Assembly (NCBI GenBank): GCA_900545865.1
Contig: URAN01000009.1
Location: forward strand, 1-64,000
Length of the DNA: 64,000 bases
Direction of reading: 5' to 3'
Source: an uncultured Eubacteriales bacterium
GTDB taxonomy: Bacteria; Bacillota; Clostridia; Monoglobales; Monoglobaceae
The notes beneath the pieces are model-generated. The model saw nothing but the letters and a program-made list of their open reading frames with translations. It had not been told where the DNA came from and ran no database searches. The translations under genes were made by a program, and so were the position numbers. Positions 52,401 through 60,262 of this stretch are shown here, in pieces (positions within the stretch are counted from its first letter, which is position 1; every line of letters begins with the position of its first letter).

Positions 52401-53438
52401 ATCAATATAAACAACTAAATTTTCACAATGCTTATTTAAAGCTAAAAGAGCAGTTACAAGATTTTGTGCTTGTGATTCAGAGGCGATTGAACGAACGCAA
52501 AACACAAATTCTTCCGAAAACTTATCAATTAGATATCTATAACAAAGAGTAGATTTACCTTGTCCAGAAACACCTTTAACAACAGCAACTCCAGTATGAG
52601 TAATAGCAGCATCTATTTTTTCTATCCATGATTTTCTATAAAAATCCAAACCCATTCTAATGTGAGTTGGATGGGCAGAAATACCCTGAGAATATTCATA
52701 TTGTATTTGAGCACTTTCTTTATTGATATTAAATTCAGTTAACCTTACTAGTGATTTATCATATTCTTTATAATATCCGTCAAGTGCTGCTATATCAGTT
52801 CCAATTTTATGCATTCTATCTTTCCATAATGCTAAACTAGTGTAACCTTTAGAATTGGAAAGATTTGATATATACTGAGTTAGCAATAATCGAGCTATAT
52901 CTGGTGCAGGCATAACTGGAACATATTCTTGAATTTGATTTTTTATGTTTTCCTCTAACTCATTTATACTTACTTTTTCAAATGTAATTGATTCGAGCAA
53001 CCATTTTGCATCCGAAGTAGAAACATTGTGATTTTCTTCTAATTTTCTTATTAATTTGTCTTTTGCTCCCAACACACCCTTACTAAAGTCTAATAATTCC
53101 GTTCCAAGTTCTCCAAAATAAACTATTTTAATACACTTGAATTTCGAATATTGTGCATGTAAACTACACATTCGTTTAAAAAAGCCTTCGCCACTTTTGG
53201 AAGTTTTGGTGGATGCCAGACTTGATATAGTAAGCGCTGACGATATATTTTTCACTTGCACAGCTTCAATTACATTTTCCCCGTTTTTTATTATTAGATC
53301 TTCGATATCCTCAGGATAATAATCATATCCCTTGTCATCATTTATAAGCCTAGAAGCGATATACAATGTCTGAGAAGAAAATCCCTTCCATGCCGATTGT
53401 GCCCCTATATCTGATTTCAAAAACGAATTATTCATCAT
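49407..53438 (-). CDS. Candidate anti-phage STAND NTPase with an N-terminal DUF4297/Cap4-like nuclease region
   Basis: A 1343-residue protein. Residues about 15-120 resemble the DUF4297/Cap4 PD-(D/E)xK nuclease: G-F-S-S-Q-T-L-Y-I-A-S-R-L-I, E-D-I-E-D-L-I-I, and E-A-V-Q-V-K. Around 285-560 is a P-loop NTPase: Walker A G-V-S-G-Q-G-K-S-T near 290, hydrophobic Walker B V-V-Y-I-D-V near 345, and I-S-I-R-D-E. The C-terminal ~750 residues are helical without a known motif, as in sensor regions of STAND/Avs-type proteins. It is very A+T-rich. It follows the 261-residue gene by 25 bp. The nuclease assignment is by pattern only. Confidence 0.6.
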   Translation of the reverse strand: MMNNSFLKSDIGAQSAWKGFSSQTLYIASRLINDDKGYDYYPEDIEDLIIKNGENVIEAVQVKNISSALTISSLASTKTSKSGEGFFKRMCSLHAQYSKFKCIKIVYFGELGTELLDFSKGVLGAKDKLIRKLEENHNVSTSDAKWLLESITFEKVSINELEENIKNQIQEYVPVMPAPDIARLLLTQYISNLSNSKGYTSLALWKDRMHKIGTDIAALDGYYKEYDKSLVRLTEFNINKESAQIQYEYSQGISAHPTHIRMGLDFYRKSWIEKIDAAITHTGVAVVKGVSGQGKSTLCYRYLIDKFSEEFVFCVRSIASESQAQNLVTALLALNKHCENLVVYIDVIPGEYNWAFLLQELQTRGLAVPVLISIRDEDYNATRISGKAILYDIIELQLTKEEAKTIYDNFTAGNPHSRHRSFDEAWINFGGNGPLIEFVYLLTNNQTLTQRLSEQVNTLLQERVPDSWLNLLNIVCFTGRLGCSVDFEHVKNEISCDSMFSAIQRLCDEYLIRVIDDGNRIEVLHPVRAKIIYDILCKLIGDNSDKMVISALKCVESTNSKVILLDYFTNHKYDLIAIEKIAKLTFSDWISYGNVLKVMLWLDVKRYVEDNANCISNLIKKRGKGWLCFIPLDFTGLDRPNEIIAESMLLGLPNINRDSMIQAIEETKASLTSLMLDYKVTDCFLTNSNIPSSMPNTDEGWTLFGYSLFWCSKREIKINLNYEIEQMLNEMKRGDIQSRADAIRGLSEYPELLEYYNIAEDTLIERLIKEFQVIYFHKNNDEVCCKFIPPFVKDSSEQNIEIEKNQNQYWRIKMLDILQQIYPDKEYIDIELIGVNIVDDLGIKPLDYKLRIEKKNRHIQWMSDINAWVKTRIDFELRPDSWNEYVAKIDELRIDANDLVLDTIKCIDDLYKKKNLNKERWDKVVSKMQVFSRHVFAENRLPKSAVDPYCLHTESTKKLPSGEDYPLLQLLSLEKYKKFRKYLSETYTSLENFYNQFQEVLVVRVKNKSIDTVKNPRLAMYNLFTAAKHLLDFQHEYRALFSSYSTLMDDFDIAEIQNMLTLMNVWRTVLDNPIKGYAIAYDAKQKFRKGKDYFEKTVSNFSTTSDFKVHSTETQIYILDEFDLLSDSTLEENYAKTVLLLRKAFSNALIFDSNRWYVETQQKELVYVPLFKGVAMGSAFSIPIYRLLDMDELKLRESILPCEIDDTLIYNFLNLPAERLLLWKDVLANVAGVKVILKQYSEVYFSTKNELCAFGFEAYKNALLTELDTMVHKGEKNKLFVKELLKKADDENKEYLEVVALLLDSIAEIRDKIANEEEVSNEIDIIEKVVGAMVLVQPFVAEV

Positions 53439-53463
53439 TGCATATTAACCTACCCATTATAAA

Positions 53464-54249
53464 TTAAATCTTTATTCTACTTTTTCTACATTTGCTTAAC
53501 TCATCAAGTTTTTCTTGACGTTCACATTTATAATCATAATATTTATCTATTTCTGCAAAATATTTAGAACATTGAAAATATGATTCGACAGTATCTCCGT
53601 TTCTTTCTACTATCCAATCTCCAACACACCAATTCGGTACTGCATGTAAACAAAGAACAATAACAAGAGAAAGAACTTTCTCTATAAAATTATTTAATTG
53701 AAATAATTCCTCAGTTCCACCTAATCCTAATGTTTTTCCGATATTATCTAAATCTAACCTTTCTTTTATTTGGACAGGGGTACAGTGAACATAATCACAT
53801 AATATTCCATATTCTCGTTTTACGTCAGAAATAAATTGTCCTCTATATTCTTCGTCAAAAAAATGAAACTTTATCTCTTCAACCATAGAAATATTAGTGT
53901 CTTTCAATAACTTCTTATAAATTAAAAGTTGTTTATCAAAGCTCTCTCTTGAATATTTTTGAGAAACCAAACAAGCCTTTACTGCTAATTCTAATATATA
54001 TCGCAGTTCTCTTTTACAAGAATTAACAATTCCTTCATCCAACAAAACCTTTAAACCAATTAAACTATGTATTAAATCATCTATTATAAATTTAAAAAAC
54101 AAAGTGCCGGTAAAGCTTTTATGAATATTACAATTTACTTTTATAAACATTAATGGTCTAATTAAAGAATTTAAAATATCCACGCTCCGTGCATATTCAG
54201 TTTTATATTCATCACTTTCCAATTCTTTTTTTACATTTTCCCAACTCAT
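53464..54249 (-). CDS. Helical partner protein of the candidate defence pair
   Basis: A 261-residue, mostly alpha-helical protein with no sure family. R-E-L-R-Y-I-L-E-L-A-V-K-A-C followed by L-C-D-Y-V-H is a layout seen in HEPN- and DUF5677-like proteins, but the classic R-x4-6-H ribonuclease motif is not clear. It heads the two-gene operon behind its own sigma-70 promoter and is always read before the STAND-type gene here. It could be a sensor, inhibitor or second effector. Confidence 0.55.
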   Translation of the reverse strand: MSWENVKKELESDEYKTEYARSVDILNSLIRPLMFIKVNCNIHKSFTGTLFFKFIIDDLIHSLIGLKVLLDEGIVNSCKRELRYILELAVKACLVSQKYSRESFDKQLLIYKKLLKDTNISMVEEIKFHFFDEEYRGQFISDVKREYGILCDYVHCTPVQIKERLDLDNIGKTLGLGGTEELFQLNNFIEKVLSLVIVLCLHAVPNWCVGDWIVERNGDTVESYFQCSKYFAEIDKYYDYKCERQEKLDELSKCRKSRIKI

Positions 54250-54265
54250 TCATATCACCAATAAT

Positions 54266-54293
54266 ATTATACCATAAATTCATAATAATACAA
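54266..54293 (-). promoter_or_regulatory. Promoter of the candidate defence operon
   Basis: On the minus strand, TTGTAT, a 16-bp spacer and TATAAT (54271-54266) lie 17 bp before the ATG at 54249. Confidence 0.6.
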
Positions 54294-54362
54294 TTGGTAT
54301 ATCAAACGAAAATATATCACTCATATTATGCGAAGTGCAATACATTTTGTTATAAATACAAA

Positions 54363-54386
54363 AAGCATAGGATATGCTCCTATGCC
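54363..54386 (-). terminator. Terminator at the island edge
   Basis: gcatagga (54365-54372) pairs with tcctatgc (54378-54385). On the minus strand it is followed by TTTTT. It blocks read-through into the defence operon. Confidence 0.65.
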
Positions 54387-54439
54387 TGATGATTACTAAG
54401 TTTTCTCAAGAATAAATAGCCGCCATTTTTCTATACTCA

Positions 54440-54789
54440 AACAGTTGTCCCTCGGTGGACCGGATGGCGAACTCGGGGCATCTCTGCGCTATCTTTCCCA
54501 GCGGTATTCAATGCCCGATGAGGTAACAAAGGGGTTGCTCACCGATATAGGTACTGAGGAATTGGCGCATTTGGAGATTGTCGGCTCGATTGTGCGCCAG
54601 CTCGTCAGAAACGCAACGACCGAGGAAATCGAAAACAGCCCGTTCGCTCAATATTTTATGAATCACGGCAGGGGCGTTTATCCTGCGGATTCATCGGGAG
54701 TACCGTTTGACGCGAACTGTCTCGCCGTCTCTGCCGACCCAATCACCGATTTGGCAGAGGACCTTGCAGCAGACGCTGCGACCGCATAA
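54440..54789 (+). pseudogene. cotJC: CotJC-type manganese catalase, 5' part missing
   Basis: The frame enters at G-G-P-D-G-E-L-G-A-S-L-R-Y-L-S-Q-R-Y and continues with G-T-E-E-L-A-H-L-E (di-manganese Glu/His ligands) to a normal end at 54789. The first ~50 residues of this spore-coat protein, including the first metal ligands, are absent. The open frame runs a short way into foreign A+T-rich DNA. The break marks the right edge of the integrase island. Confidence 0.85.
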
Positions 54790-54834
54790 AAACAACATTT
54801 TTAGTTCCGCATTTTCGCCGCCGATTATCGTCTT

Positions 54835-54954
54835 TCCGAGACAGTCCGCACCGCAAAAAACAATCTCGTGATACGGGTGGTTTGCGTGGTGATGGCATTT
54901 CCCGGTTCACAGGCATACGGTGAATTTACATATAAAAGTTCAAGGTTCATCTGC
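54835..54954 (-). pseudogene. Frameshifted remnant of an unrecognised gene
   Basis: On the minus strand, AAAGGAG and an ATG near 54954 start M-N-L-E-L-L-Y-V-N-S-P-Y. A frame change then leads to a His-rich piece, H-H-H-A-N-H-P-Y-H-E-I-V-F-C-G-A-D. The His cluster suggests a metal site. The rest of 54790-55226 shows no gene. Confidence 0.35.
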
Positions 54955-55226
54955 TATCGCTCCTTTGATTCAAGCATACCGCAATCCGCTTTGTTTGTCA
55001 ACGATAAAATATCAAAATTTAAGCGAAACATACTATATACACCATACCATAAACAAATGTATGATTTAAATACGGATACATCGAAATTCCGCAGAATAAA
55101 CAGTTATGTTTTGAGAAATTTATATAAATACGGCACCCTTATTTTTTGAATAATTATATACGAGCTTTAACTTGTTTCGCACATTCTGTGCAAAACAACT
55201 CGTGTAAAAAAGCAGGTGCAAATGTT

Positions 55227-55534
55227 ATGAAGGTTTTAAATATCGGTTCGTGCAACCTCGACTATTTTTACGCTCTGAACCATATTGACACCGAGGCTCG
55301 GTCTATGAGGATGCGAAAAAATACATCTATCAGCCATCGTTCAAGACAGAGGCGATTGACACCGCTGCGGCAGGCAATACCTTTATGGGATATTTTGTCG
55401 CAGGTCTGTACAAGGGCGCGGATATAAAAGAAATTCTGAAAATCGCCTCCGCCGACCTGAAATCGCGGTATGTTTATTACATAAACCGCGATGCGGTTAT
55501 GGACGATTTGATTAAAAAGCTCACATTAAATTAA
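55227..55534 (+). pseudogene. Ribokinase-like sugar kinase with a large internal deletion
   Basis: M-K-V-L-N-I-G-S-C-N-L-D-Y at 55227 is the PfkB/ribokinase N-terminus. After about 24 codons it jumps, with a frame change, to G-S-V-Y-E-D-A-K-K-Y and F-K-T-E-A-I-D-T-A-A-A-G-N-T-F, the C-terminal catalytic region, ending at TAA 55534. About 200 residues are missing, and the catalytic Asp of G-D-T-F is changed to Asn. Confidence 0.82.
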
Positions 55535-55607
55535 TTGCAAAACGCGCACACTGCGCCGTCCGCCGCCTGTTTTTCGCCACCCTTGCGGAGGGCGGATATT
55601 ATCCGCC

Positions 55608-56228
55608 CTACCGCTGTAGCAAAAGCGGCTGAATTTGCCTGCCGCCGAGGGCACACTCTATCGTTTGAGGAATCATTTCAAAATCCGCAACAAGCGAGTT
55701 TTCTTTATTCACGAAATCGTCCTGACCGAACGGAACAAAATAGATATTTTTCCGCGCCATAAGCCGCCCTATATTGGCTGCATTCGCGCCGAGACCATCG
55801 TTTGTCGACACGGCAATTATAACAGGCCGCAAGTTGCGAAGCTGTGATTTTGCCGCAAGGGTCACGGTTGTATCAGCGATTCCGTTCGCGAGTTTTGCAA
55901 TCGTATTGCCTGTACACGGCGCAATAACCAAAGCGTCAAGCATCTTTTTCGGCCCTATCGGTTCTGCATCCGGAATTTTCTCTATCACTCCTCTTTCGCA
56001 TATCTCCTCCATCCGCTTTTTAAAATCCGCGGATTTTCCGAATCTCGTGTCCGTTTCGGCACTGTTATTCGAAAATATCGGAACGATATTCACATATTTT
56101 TTCAGGTTTTCCGCCGCCGCAATCACTTTAGAAAATGTACAATACGACCCCGTGACCGCAAAGCCTACCGTTATATTTTCGGCATTTTGAAGCACGGCAT
56201 TTTCTTTCGCATTCAATACTCTTTCCAT
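55608..56228 (-). CDS. spoVFB: Dipicolinate synthase subunit B
   Basis: A 206-residue flavoprotein-fold subunit: G-F-A-V-T-G-S-Y-C-T-F, I-A-P-C-T-G-N-T-I-A-K-L-A-N-G-I-A-D, and V-S-T-N-D-G-L-G-A-N-A. With SpoVFA it makes pyridine-2,6-dicarboxylate for the spore core. ATG 56228 (M-E-R-V-L-N) has GGAGGA upstream and overlaps spoVFA by 16 nt; a longer in-frame start is not needed. It is expected to be expressed in the mother cell late in sporulation. Confidence 0.93.
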   Translation of the reverse strand: MERVLNAKENAVLQNAENITVGFAVTGSYCTFSKVIAAAENLKKYVNIVPIFSNNSAETDTRFGKSADFKKRMEEICERGVIEKIPDAEPIGPKKMLDALVIAPCTGNTIAKLANGIADTTVTLAAKSQLRNLRPVIIAVSTNDGLGANAANIGRLMARKNIYFVPFGQDDFVNKENSLVADFEMIPQTIECALGGRQIQPLLLQR

Positions 56229-57115
56229 CTGTCCTCCACCCCCAATTCCTCTATAATATTCATAATCGTGTCCTTTATTATCCTGCCTGCCGTGTACGGT
56301 GCAACCTTTCCCGGCAGAGAAAGCGCCCATATCACTCGCCGCTCGAGTTCTTTTGCCGTTTCAAAATCGACTCCGCCCGGGCGCGATGCAAGGTCTATGA
56401 TAAGGACGTTCGGCTTTGTGACCGAAAGCGCCTTAAAATCCAGAACACAATGCGGTACGGTATTGAATATGATGTCGCATTCCCCAATCTTTTCGGCAAG
56501 CTCCTGTGTCCTGCACGCATCAAATCCGTGCGACTTTATCCACGCAATATCGCTGTGTCTTCGCGCGGTTGCTGTCACATTTGCGCCGAGCGCACGCAGC
56601 TTTTGACTCAAAAGCTTTCCTATCCTGCCGTATCCGATAACCATACATCGGCTCTCGTTGAGCGTGAACGGTGTGTTTGCCATTGCGCACTCAATCGCGC
56701 CCTCTGCGGTCGGGACGGCGTTCATAATCTCAAATTCGGGGCGCACGGAATAATCGGCAAGAGTAAGTCCCGATTTTGCGCACAGGCCCCTGAGCGGCTC
56801 GCCTGTCTTTCCGCCGAGAATCACGCCGGTTTTGTCCGCCGTGCCGCATAATTCGCTCACCGAAATCTCAACCGAGGACAGCGGTGTGTTTATCGTTTTC
56901 ATATCCGTTGTGTACGGTATCGGAAGGACGATTACATCAGCACCTTTTATACAATCCTCAAGAGATTCCGCGCGGTATATCCGCAGCGGCAAATCACTGT
57001 CGTTGTCGCCATAGCCGTAAATTCTTACGTGATAACCCGACGAATCAATCAGAGACGCGGCACAGAGCTGTCTTTGGTCGCCCCCTATAAATGAAAAAGT
57101 CAAAAATTTATTCAC
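56213..57115 (-). CDS. spoVFA: Dipicolinate synthase subunit A
   Basis: A 300-residue protein with an N-terminal I-G-G-D-Q-R-Q and a central Rossmann motif V-I-G-Y-G-R-I-G-K-L-L (near 155-165). I-D-L-A-S-R-P-G-G-V-D-F and A-L-S-L-P-G-K-V-A-P-Y-T-A-G are signatures of DpaA. GTG 57115 with GGAG upstream matches the family length; a TTG at 57139 is the alternative. It forms a two-gene operon with spoVFB. Confidence 0.93.
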   Translation of the reverse strand: MNKFLTFSFIGGDQRQLCAASLIDSSGYHVRIYGYGDNDSDLPLRIYRAESLEDCIKGADVIVLPIPYTTDMKTINTPLSSVEISVSELCGTADKTGVILGGKTGEPLRGLCAKSGLTLADYSVRPEFEIMNAVPTAEGAIECAMANTPFTLNESRCMVIGYGRIGKLLSQKLRALGANVTATARRHSDIAWIKSHGFDACRTQELAEKIGECDIIFNTVPHCVLDFKALSVTKPNVLIIDLASRPGGVDFETAKELERRVIWALSLPGKVAPYTAGRIIKDTIMNIIEELGVEDRWKEY

Positions 57116-57398
57116 CCTTGTGTTCACTCCAAAATTCAAATTCTTTATACAGAGTGTTTAAAACAGCCGATAAAAACACTTCTGTAATAAAAACACTTCC
57201 GTATTGGCAAGAACCGAATAATTGCGGTGCGTATATCGCGTTGAGTCCTTGGCGGCACAAATTATTCGGTGCTTACAATAGCATTGTATGACAAAAGAGT
57301 CGGTTTGGTGAAGGATTGCGGCACGCTATGGCACTTTATAAGCTGATATAATATAACCACAGGCGAAAATAAAATATTTTTTAAGGAGAGTGAAAATA

Positions 57399-58292
57399 AT
57401 GTCATTTTGGTATGATATTAAAAACAAAAACTATGCATCAAACGAAAAAACAAGCTGGCTGCGCGCCTATGTCGACCGTATAGCGGCGGCAATCCGCGGC
57501 GAAAATTCGGCTGCCCTCAACGCACACCTTGCAGGAACGGGCGACAGGCACACCGCCGATACAATCGAGTGTACGGACGGAAAAACGGTACAGGCAACGC
57601 TCAACGCCGACGCCGCCGCGCTTGCCGCAAAGGTCGATAAGGTCAGCGGCAAAGCGCTTTCGACCAACGACTATACCGCGGCGGATAAAGCCGAGGTTGC
57701 AAAAGTAAAGAATAAGGTTGATAAAATCACAGGTAAGGGCTTATCGACCAATGATTATACCGCTGCCGAAAAGACAGAGGTTGCCAAAATAAAAGATAAA
57801 GTTGATAAGGTTGACGGAAAAGGCCTGTCGGCAAATGATTATAACGACACCGAAAAAGCCGAAGTTGCAAAGGTAAAAAACAAAGTTGACAAGGCTGACG
57901 GAAAGAGCCTGATTGACGCAAACATAGCTGACTCCCTAACGTATGACAGCACAAACGGTATAATAAATTCGGATGCAAACCTTCTTCTTGCAAACACGAG
58001 TTCGGTTGCGGCGTATAACGGAACGTTCAGAGGTGATATAAAAGTCGGACAACTCGGTACAAACAAATGGGCATACACAATAAGCCCGATAACGGGATTT
58101 TCGACCTCTGTGGACGTAACCTGTACATCGGGGAACATGGTGCATAACCTTGCGAGCAAGGCGGACACAACCAACGTTCTTACAAGGAATAATACACAGA
58201 CATTCACGCCGACAGGTGATTATCAGCCTGCAACAAAGAAATATGTCGATGATGCGATTGCTGCGCTGAAATTGGATTTAGGTCTGGAGTAA
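57399..58292 (+). CDS. Phage tail-fibre-like repeat protein (orphan)
   Basis: A 297-residue protein. After a short start (S-F-W-Y-D-I-K-N) it has four ~29-residue repeats of K-V-D-K-V-x-G-K-x-L-S-T-N-D-Y-T (about 75-185), typical of phage tail or head fibres. A C-terminal region ends Y-Q-P-A-T-K-K-Y-V-D-D-A-I, also fibre-like. AAGGAG lies 10 nt before ATG 57399. No other phage gene is near, so it is a remnant or a domesticated spore/surface fibre. Confidence 0.75.
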   Translation: MSFWYDIKNKNYASNEKTSWLRAYVDRIAAAIRGENSAALNAHLAGTGDRHTADTIECTDGKTVQATLNADAAALAAKVDKVSGKALSTNDYTAADKAEVAKVKNKVDKITGKGLSTNDYTAAEKTEVAKIKDKVDKVDGKGLSANDYNDTEKAEVAKVKNKVDKADGKSLIDANIADSLTYDSTNGIINSDANLLLANTSSVAAYNGTFRGDIKVGQLGTNKWAYTISPITGFSTSVDVTCTSGNMVHNLASKADTTNVLTRNNTQTFTPTGDYQPATKKYVDDAIAALKLDLGLE

Positions 58293-58353
58293 TATAAAAT
58301 TCGGAATGCAGCAATTTTTCTTTAGTGAACAGCCAAAAATTTAAGGAAAAAAT

Positions 58354-58390
58354 AAAAATCGGCAAGCCGAACTGCTTGCCGATTTTTGGT
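58354..58390 (+). terminator. Terminator of the fibre-like gene
   Basis: A perfect 13-bp stem: aaaaatcggcaag (58354-58366) with cttgccgattttt (58375-58387). Confidence 0.88.
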
Positions 58391-58569
58391 CGAGGTGACA
58401 GGAAGAATTTCATATATATTTTATAGGTTTATATAATTTTTAAAATTGCCGCAAATGCCGATGTTATCGCATTTATGAGGGTTTTTGTTATTTTGTCGGC
58501 TTGACCTAAATTCGGCGTTTTTTTGAAAATCGTGTAAAAATCGTGTATGGATTTATATAGATTTACATC

Positions 58570-58612
58570 AAAAAAGTGCGGTGCATAAAACCACGCACCG
58601 CACTTTTTTACA
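58570..58612. terminator. Bidirectional terminator
   Basis: A 15-bp stem (aaaaaagtgcggtgc with gcaccgcactttttt) lies between the fibre gene and the ICE remnant, with A/T runs on both sides. Confidence 0.85.
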
Positions 58613-58621
58613 TTGTTCTTT

Positions 58622-58777
58622 TTACTTCCTCATTCGATACATCATCGTGATATACCTCAAATCCTTATCGTCGAGGTTTAAACCGTTTTCGATATATCCG
58701 TCACGGCTGCCCTTGATATTAAGCGCTTTTGCGATTGCAAGGGCAACCGACGGTTTTTCCGCTATAATCAGTTTCAA
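58622..58777 (-). pseudogene. TopB N-terminal fragment fused to an unknown tail
   Basis: A TTG start at 58777 (AGGAGG upstream) gives K-L-I-I-A-E-K-P-S-V-A-L-A-I-A-K-A-L, the Toprim start of topoisomerase III, up to D-G-Y-I-E-N-G. The sequence then changes to L-N-L-D-D-K-D-L-R-Y-I-T-M-M-Y-R-M-R, the end of some other protein, and stops. Confidence 0.82.
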
Positions 58778-58846
58778 GTTAAATTCCTCCTTTGAACGCA
58801 AAAACAGCACCCCAGTTAATGAGTGCCGTTTTTGATTGATATTTAG

Positions 58847-59110
58847 TTAAAGTCCCAATATGTCCTTGTGATGTCCTATGTCTATCAGCAAAATTATGAC
58901 GCCGTTTTCGTAACGCCACAAAATGCGAATATCCATATTAACGCTCATTTCAAACACATTGTCAAGCCCCTGTACCTTTTTTGTACGAAGCGACGGATAA
59001 AAGGGATTTTGCATTAAGAGCTTTAATTTATTTGCTGTCTGCTTTTGCTCCGCCGCAGACAGCTTTTTCAAATCCCTTTCAAATTCCTTTGTATATTTGA
59101 GCTTATACAT
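58847..59110 (-). CDS. RelE/YafQ-family toxin
   Basis: An 87-residue RelE-fold protein: Y-K-L-K-Y-T-K-E-F-E-R-D-L-K-K-L, F-E-M-S-V-N-M-D-I-R-I-L-W-R-Y, and I-D-I-G-H-H-K-D. It fits the YafQ-like mRNA interferases. It overlaps the antitoxin gene by 8 nt. It is intact although the surrounding element is ruined, which suggests that addiction keeps it in place. Confidence 0.88.
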   Translation of the reverse strand: MYKLKYTKEFERDLKKLSAAEQKQTANKLKLLMQNPFYPSLRTKKVQGLDNVFEMSVNMDIRILWRYENGVIILLIDIGHHKDILGL

Positions 59111-59369
59111 TGTCTATATCAATCCCCATATCGGAAAACATATCCTCAACGCTTTCAAATGCTGTCTTTTTTTTCGTATCACTTTCCGACTCTTTCAGTA
59201 TTTTTGCGATTTTTGCAATTTTGTCTTTCGGGTAGACAACGACAGGGCAAAGGAATATACCGCCGTCCCTTTCCATAATATCGAATTTATCGCCCTCTGA
59301 AATACCGAGCTTTTTTATAATTTCCGACGGTATGGTTATCTGGGAACGTCCTCTGATTTCCGCTAACAT
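59103..59369 (-). CDS. AbrB/MazE-family antitoxin
   Basis: An 88-residue protein with an N-terminal swapped-hairpin AbrB domain (I-R-G-R-S-Q-I-T-I-P-S-E-I-I-K-K-L-G-I-S-E-G-D-K-F-D) and an acidic C-terminal tail for toxin binding. It pairs with the RelE-like toxin, an uncommon but known combination. Confidence 0.88.
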   Translation of the reverse strand: MLAEIRGRSQITIPSEIIKKLGISEGDKFDIMERDGGIFLCPVVVYPKDKIAKIAKILKESESDTKKKTAFESVEDMFSDMGIDIDNV

Positions 59370-59474
59370 AAAAACACCTCTTTCTATGTTTCTGATTTTC
59401 TGAATTTCTTACATTTATATTATATGCTATTTTCAGAAAAAAATCAAGTGGAAATCAAAAATTTAATAATTTTT

Positions 59475-59973
59475 TTATTCGTCCGTTTCTTCGTCCTCAT
59501 TTACAACGGTTTCGGTGTCCTCGTCCTCAAAATCGAAGTCATCCAAATCGTCTGCCTGTTCAAGTTTCTTTTTCGGCAAGACTACCTTGTAATAATAGCC
59601 GCCAATTCCGGCAGCCGCCGCAAGCGCAAGAATGATAAACAGGCCGGAATTGTTTTTCGGCCTGTTTTGCTCCGGCTGTTCGGTTTTTTCAGTCTTGCTG
59701 TCTGTGTTCTTTTTATCATTCTCTGTTGAATCCGTTTCAGCCGTGTTTTCCGTCTGCTCCGGCTTTGCGGTTGATGTCGGTTTCTTGTCCGACTTCTCTA
59801 CAAGAGCCTCAAGGTCGCTTTCGTCAACTGTATTCAAAAAATACACATTTTCGCTTTGTGCGCCCTTGTCAATCACGAAGTAAAAAACATTTCCGTCCCG
59901 TGCGGTTACGGTGATAAACTGCAAATTTTCATTATCTGAAACATCATCTACAAGCTGTGCGTTACCCTTTGGC
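59475..59973 (-). pseudogene. DUF4366 protein, C-terminal copy
   Basis: About 165 residues nearly identical to the C-terminal part of the protein at 26389-27030, starting at P-K-G-N-A-Q and including the Thr/Glu/Lys linker, the transmembrane helix and the acidic tail. The signal peptide is missing at the junction with the GH28-like fragment near 59975. Confidence 0.88.
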
Positions 59974-59975
59974 TG

Positions 59976-60262
59976 ACGGAACAACGAATAATATTAAGCT
60001 TCTGCCCGAAATATTCGCCGAGTTTGACGGACTCGGAATGGGGACAAAGACGGTAAAGACATATTATGCGAATGTCGAATTTGAGAGGGGCGCAACGGTT
60101 GAGGCTGAAATGCCGGGAGATACCGAAAGATTGATGGTAAAACCGAACATGTATAAAGATTGCGTTAAATTTGAGGACGGCAAGGCAATAATTACCACAG
60201 AAGATTCAATGAATTTTTATCTCGAGCCGAACGGTGATATTTTCGGCGGAATACACATTTTC
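59976..60262 (+). pseudogene. Fragment of a GH28-like glycoside hydrolase N-terminal region
   Basis: An open piece without start or end. F-Y-L-E-P-N-G-D-I-F-G-G-I-H-I-F-C-N resembles the segment before the catalytic beta-helix in clostridial GH28-type enzymes. It is joined on the left to the ICE remnant and on the right to a LacI fragment in another frame. Confidence 0.5.

Larger units (their letters stand above)
48120..54440. mobile_element. Partial tyrosine-integrase island carrying a candidate defence pair
   Basis: The segment lies between the truncated integrase (cut near 48125 by the triplet-recombinase element) and a cotJC gene whose 5' part is missing at about 54440. It holds only the integrase piece and two A+T-rich genes. 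The likely history is an island inserted in cotJC, later invaded by the triplet element. The left end is outside the window. Confidence 0.5.
58622..59975. mobile_element. Remnant of a second, related ICE
   Basis: On the minus strand the order DUF4366 C-terminus, antitoxin, toxin, topB N-terminus matches the ICE order DUF4366-topB at 24596-27030, except that a toxin-antitoxin pair lies between. The DUF4366 part is near-identical to the ICE copy. Both ends are truncated, so a deletion removed the rest. Confidence 0.75.

Noticed and set aside
54868..55149. Plus-strand open frame of 93 codons after cotJC
   Set aside because: No ribosome binding site, and it lies antisense to the frameshifted minus-strand remnant.
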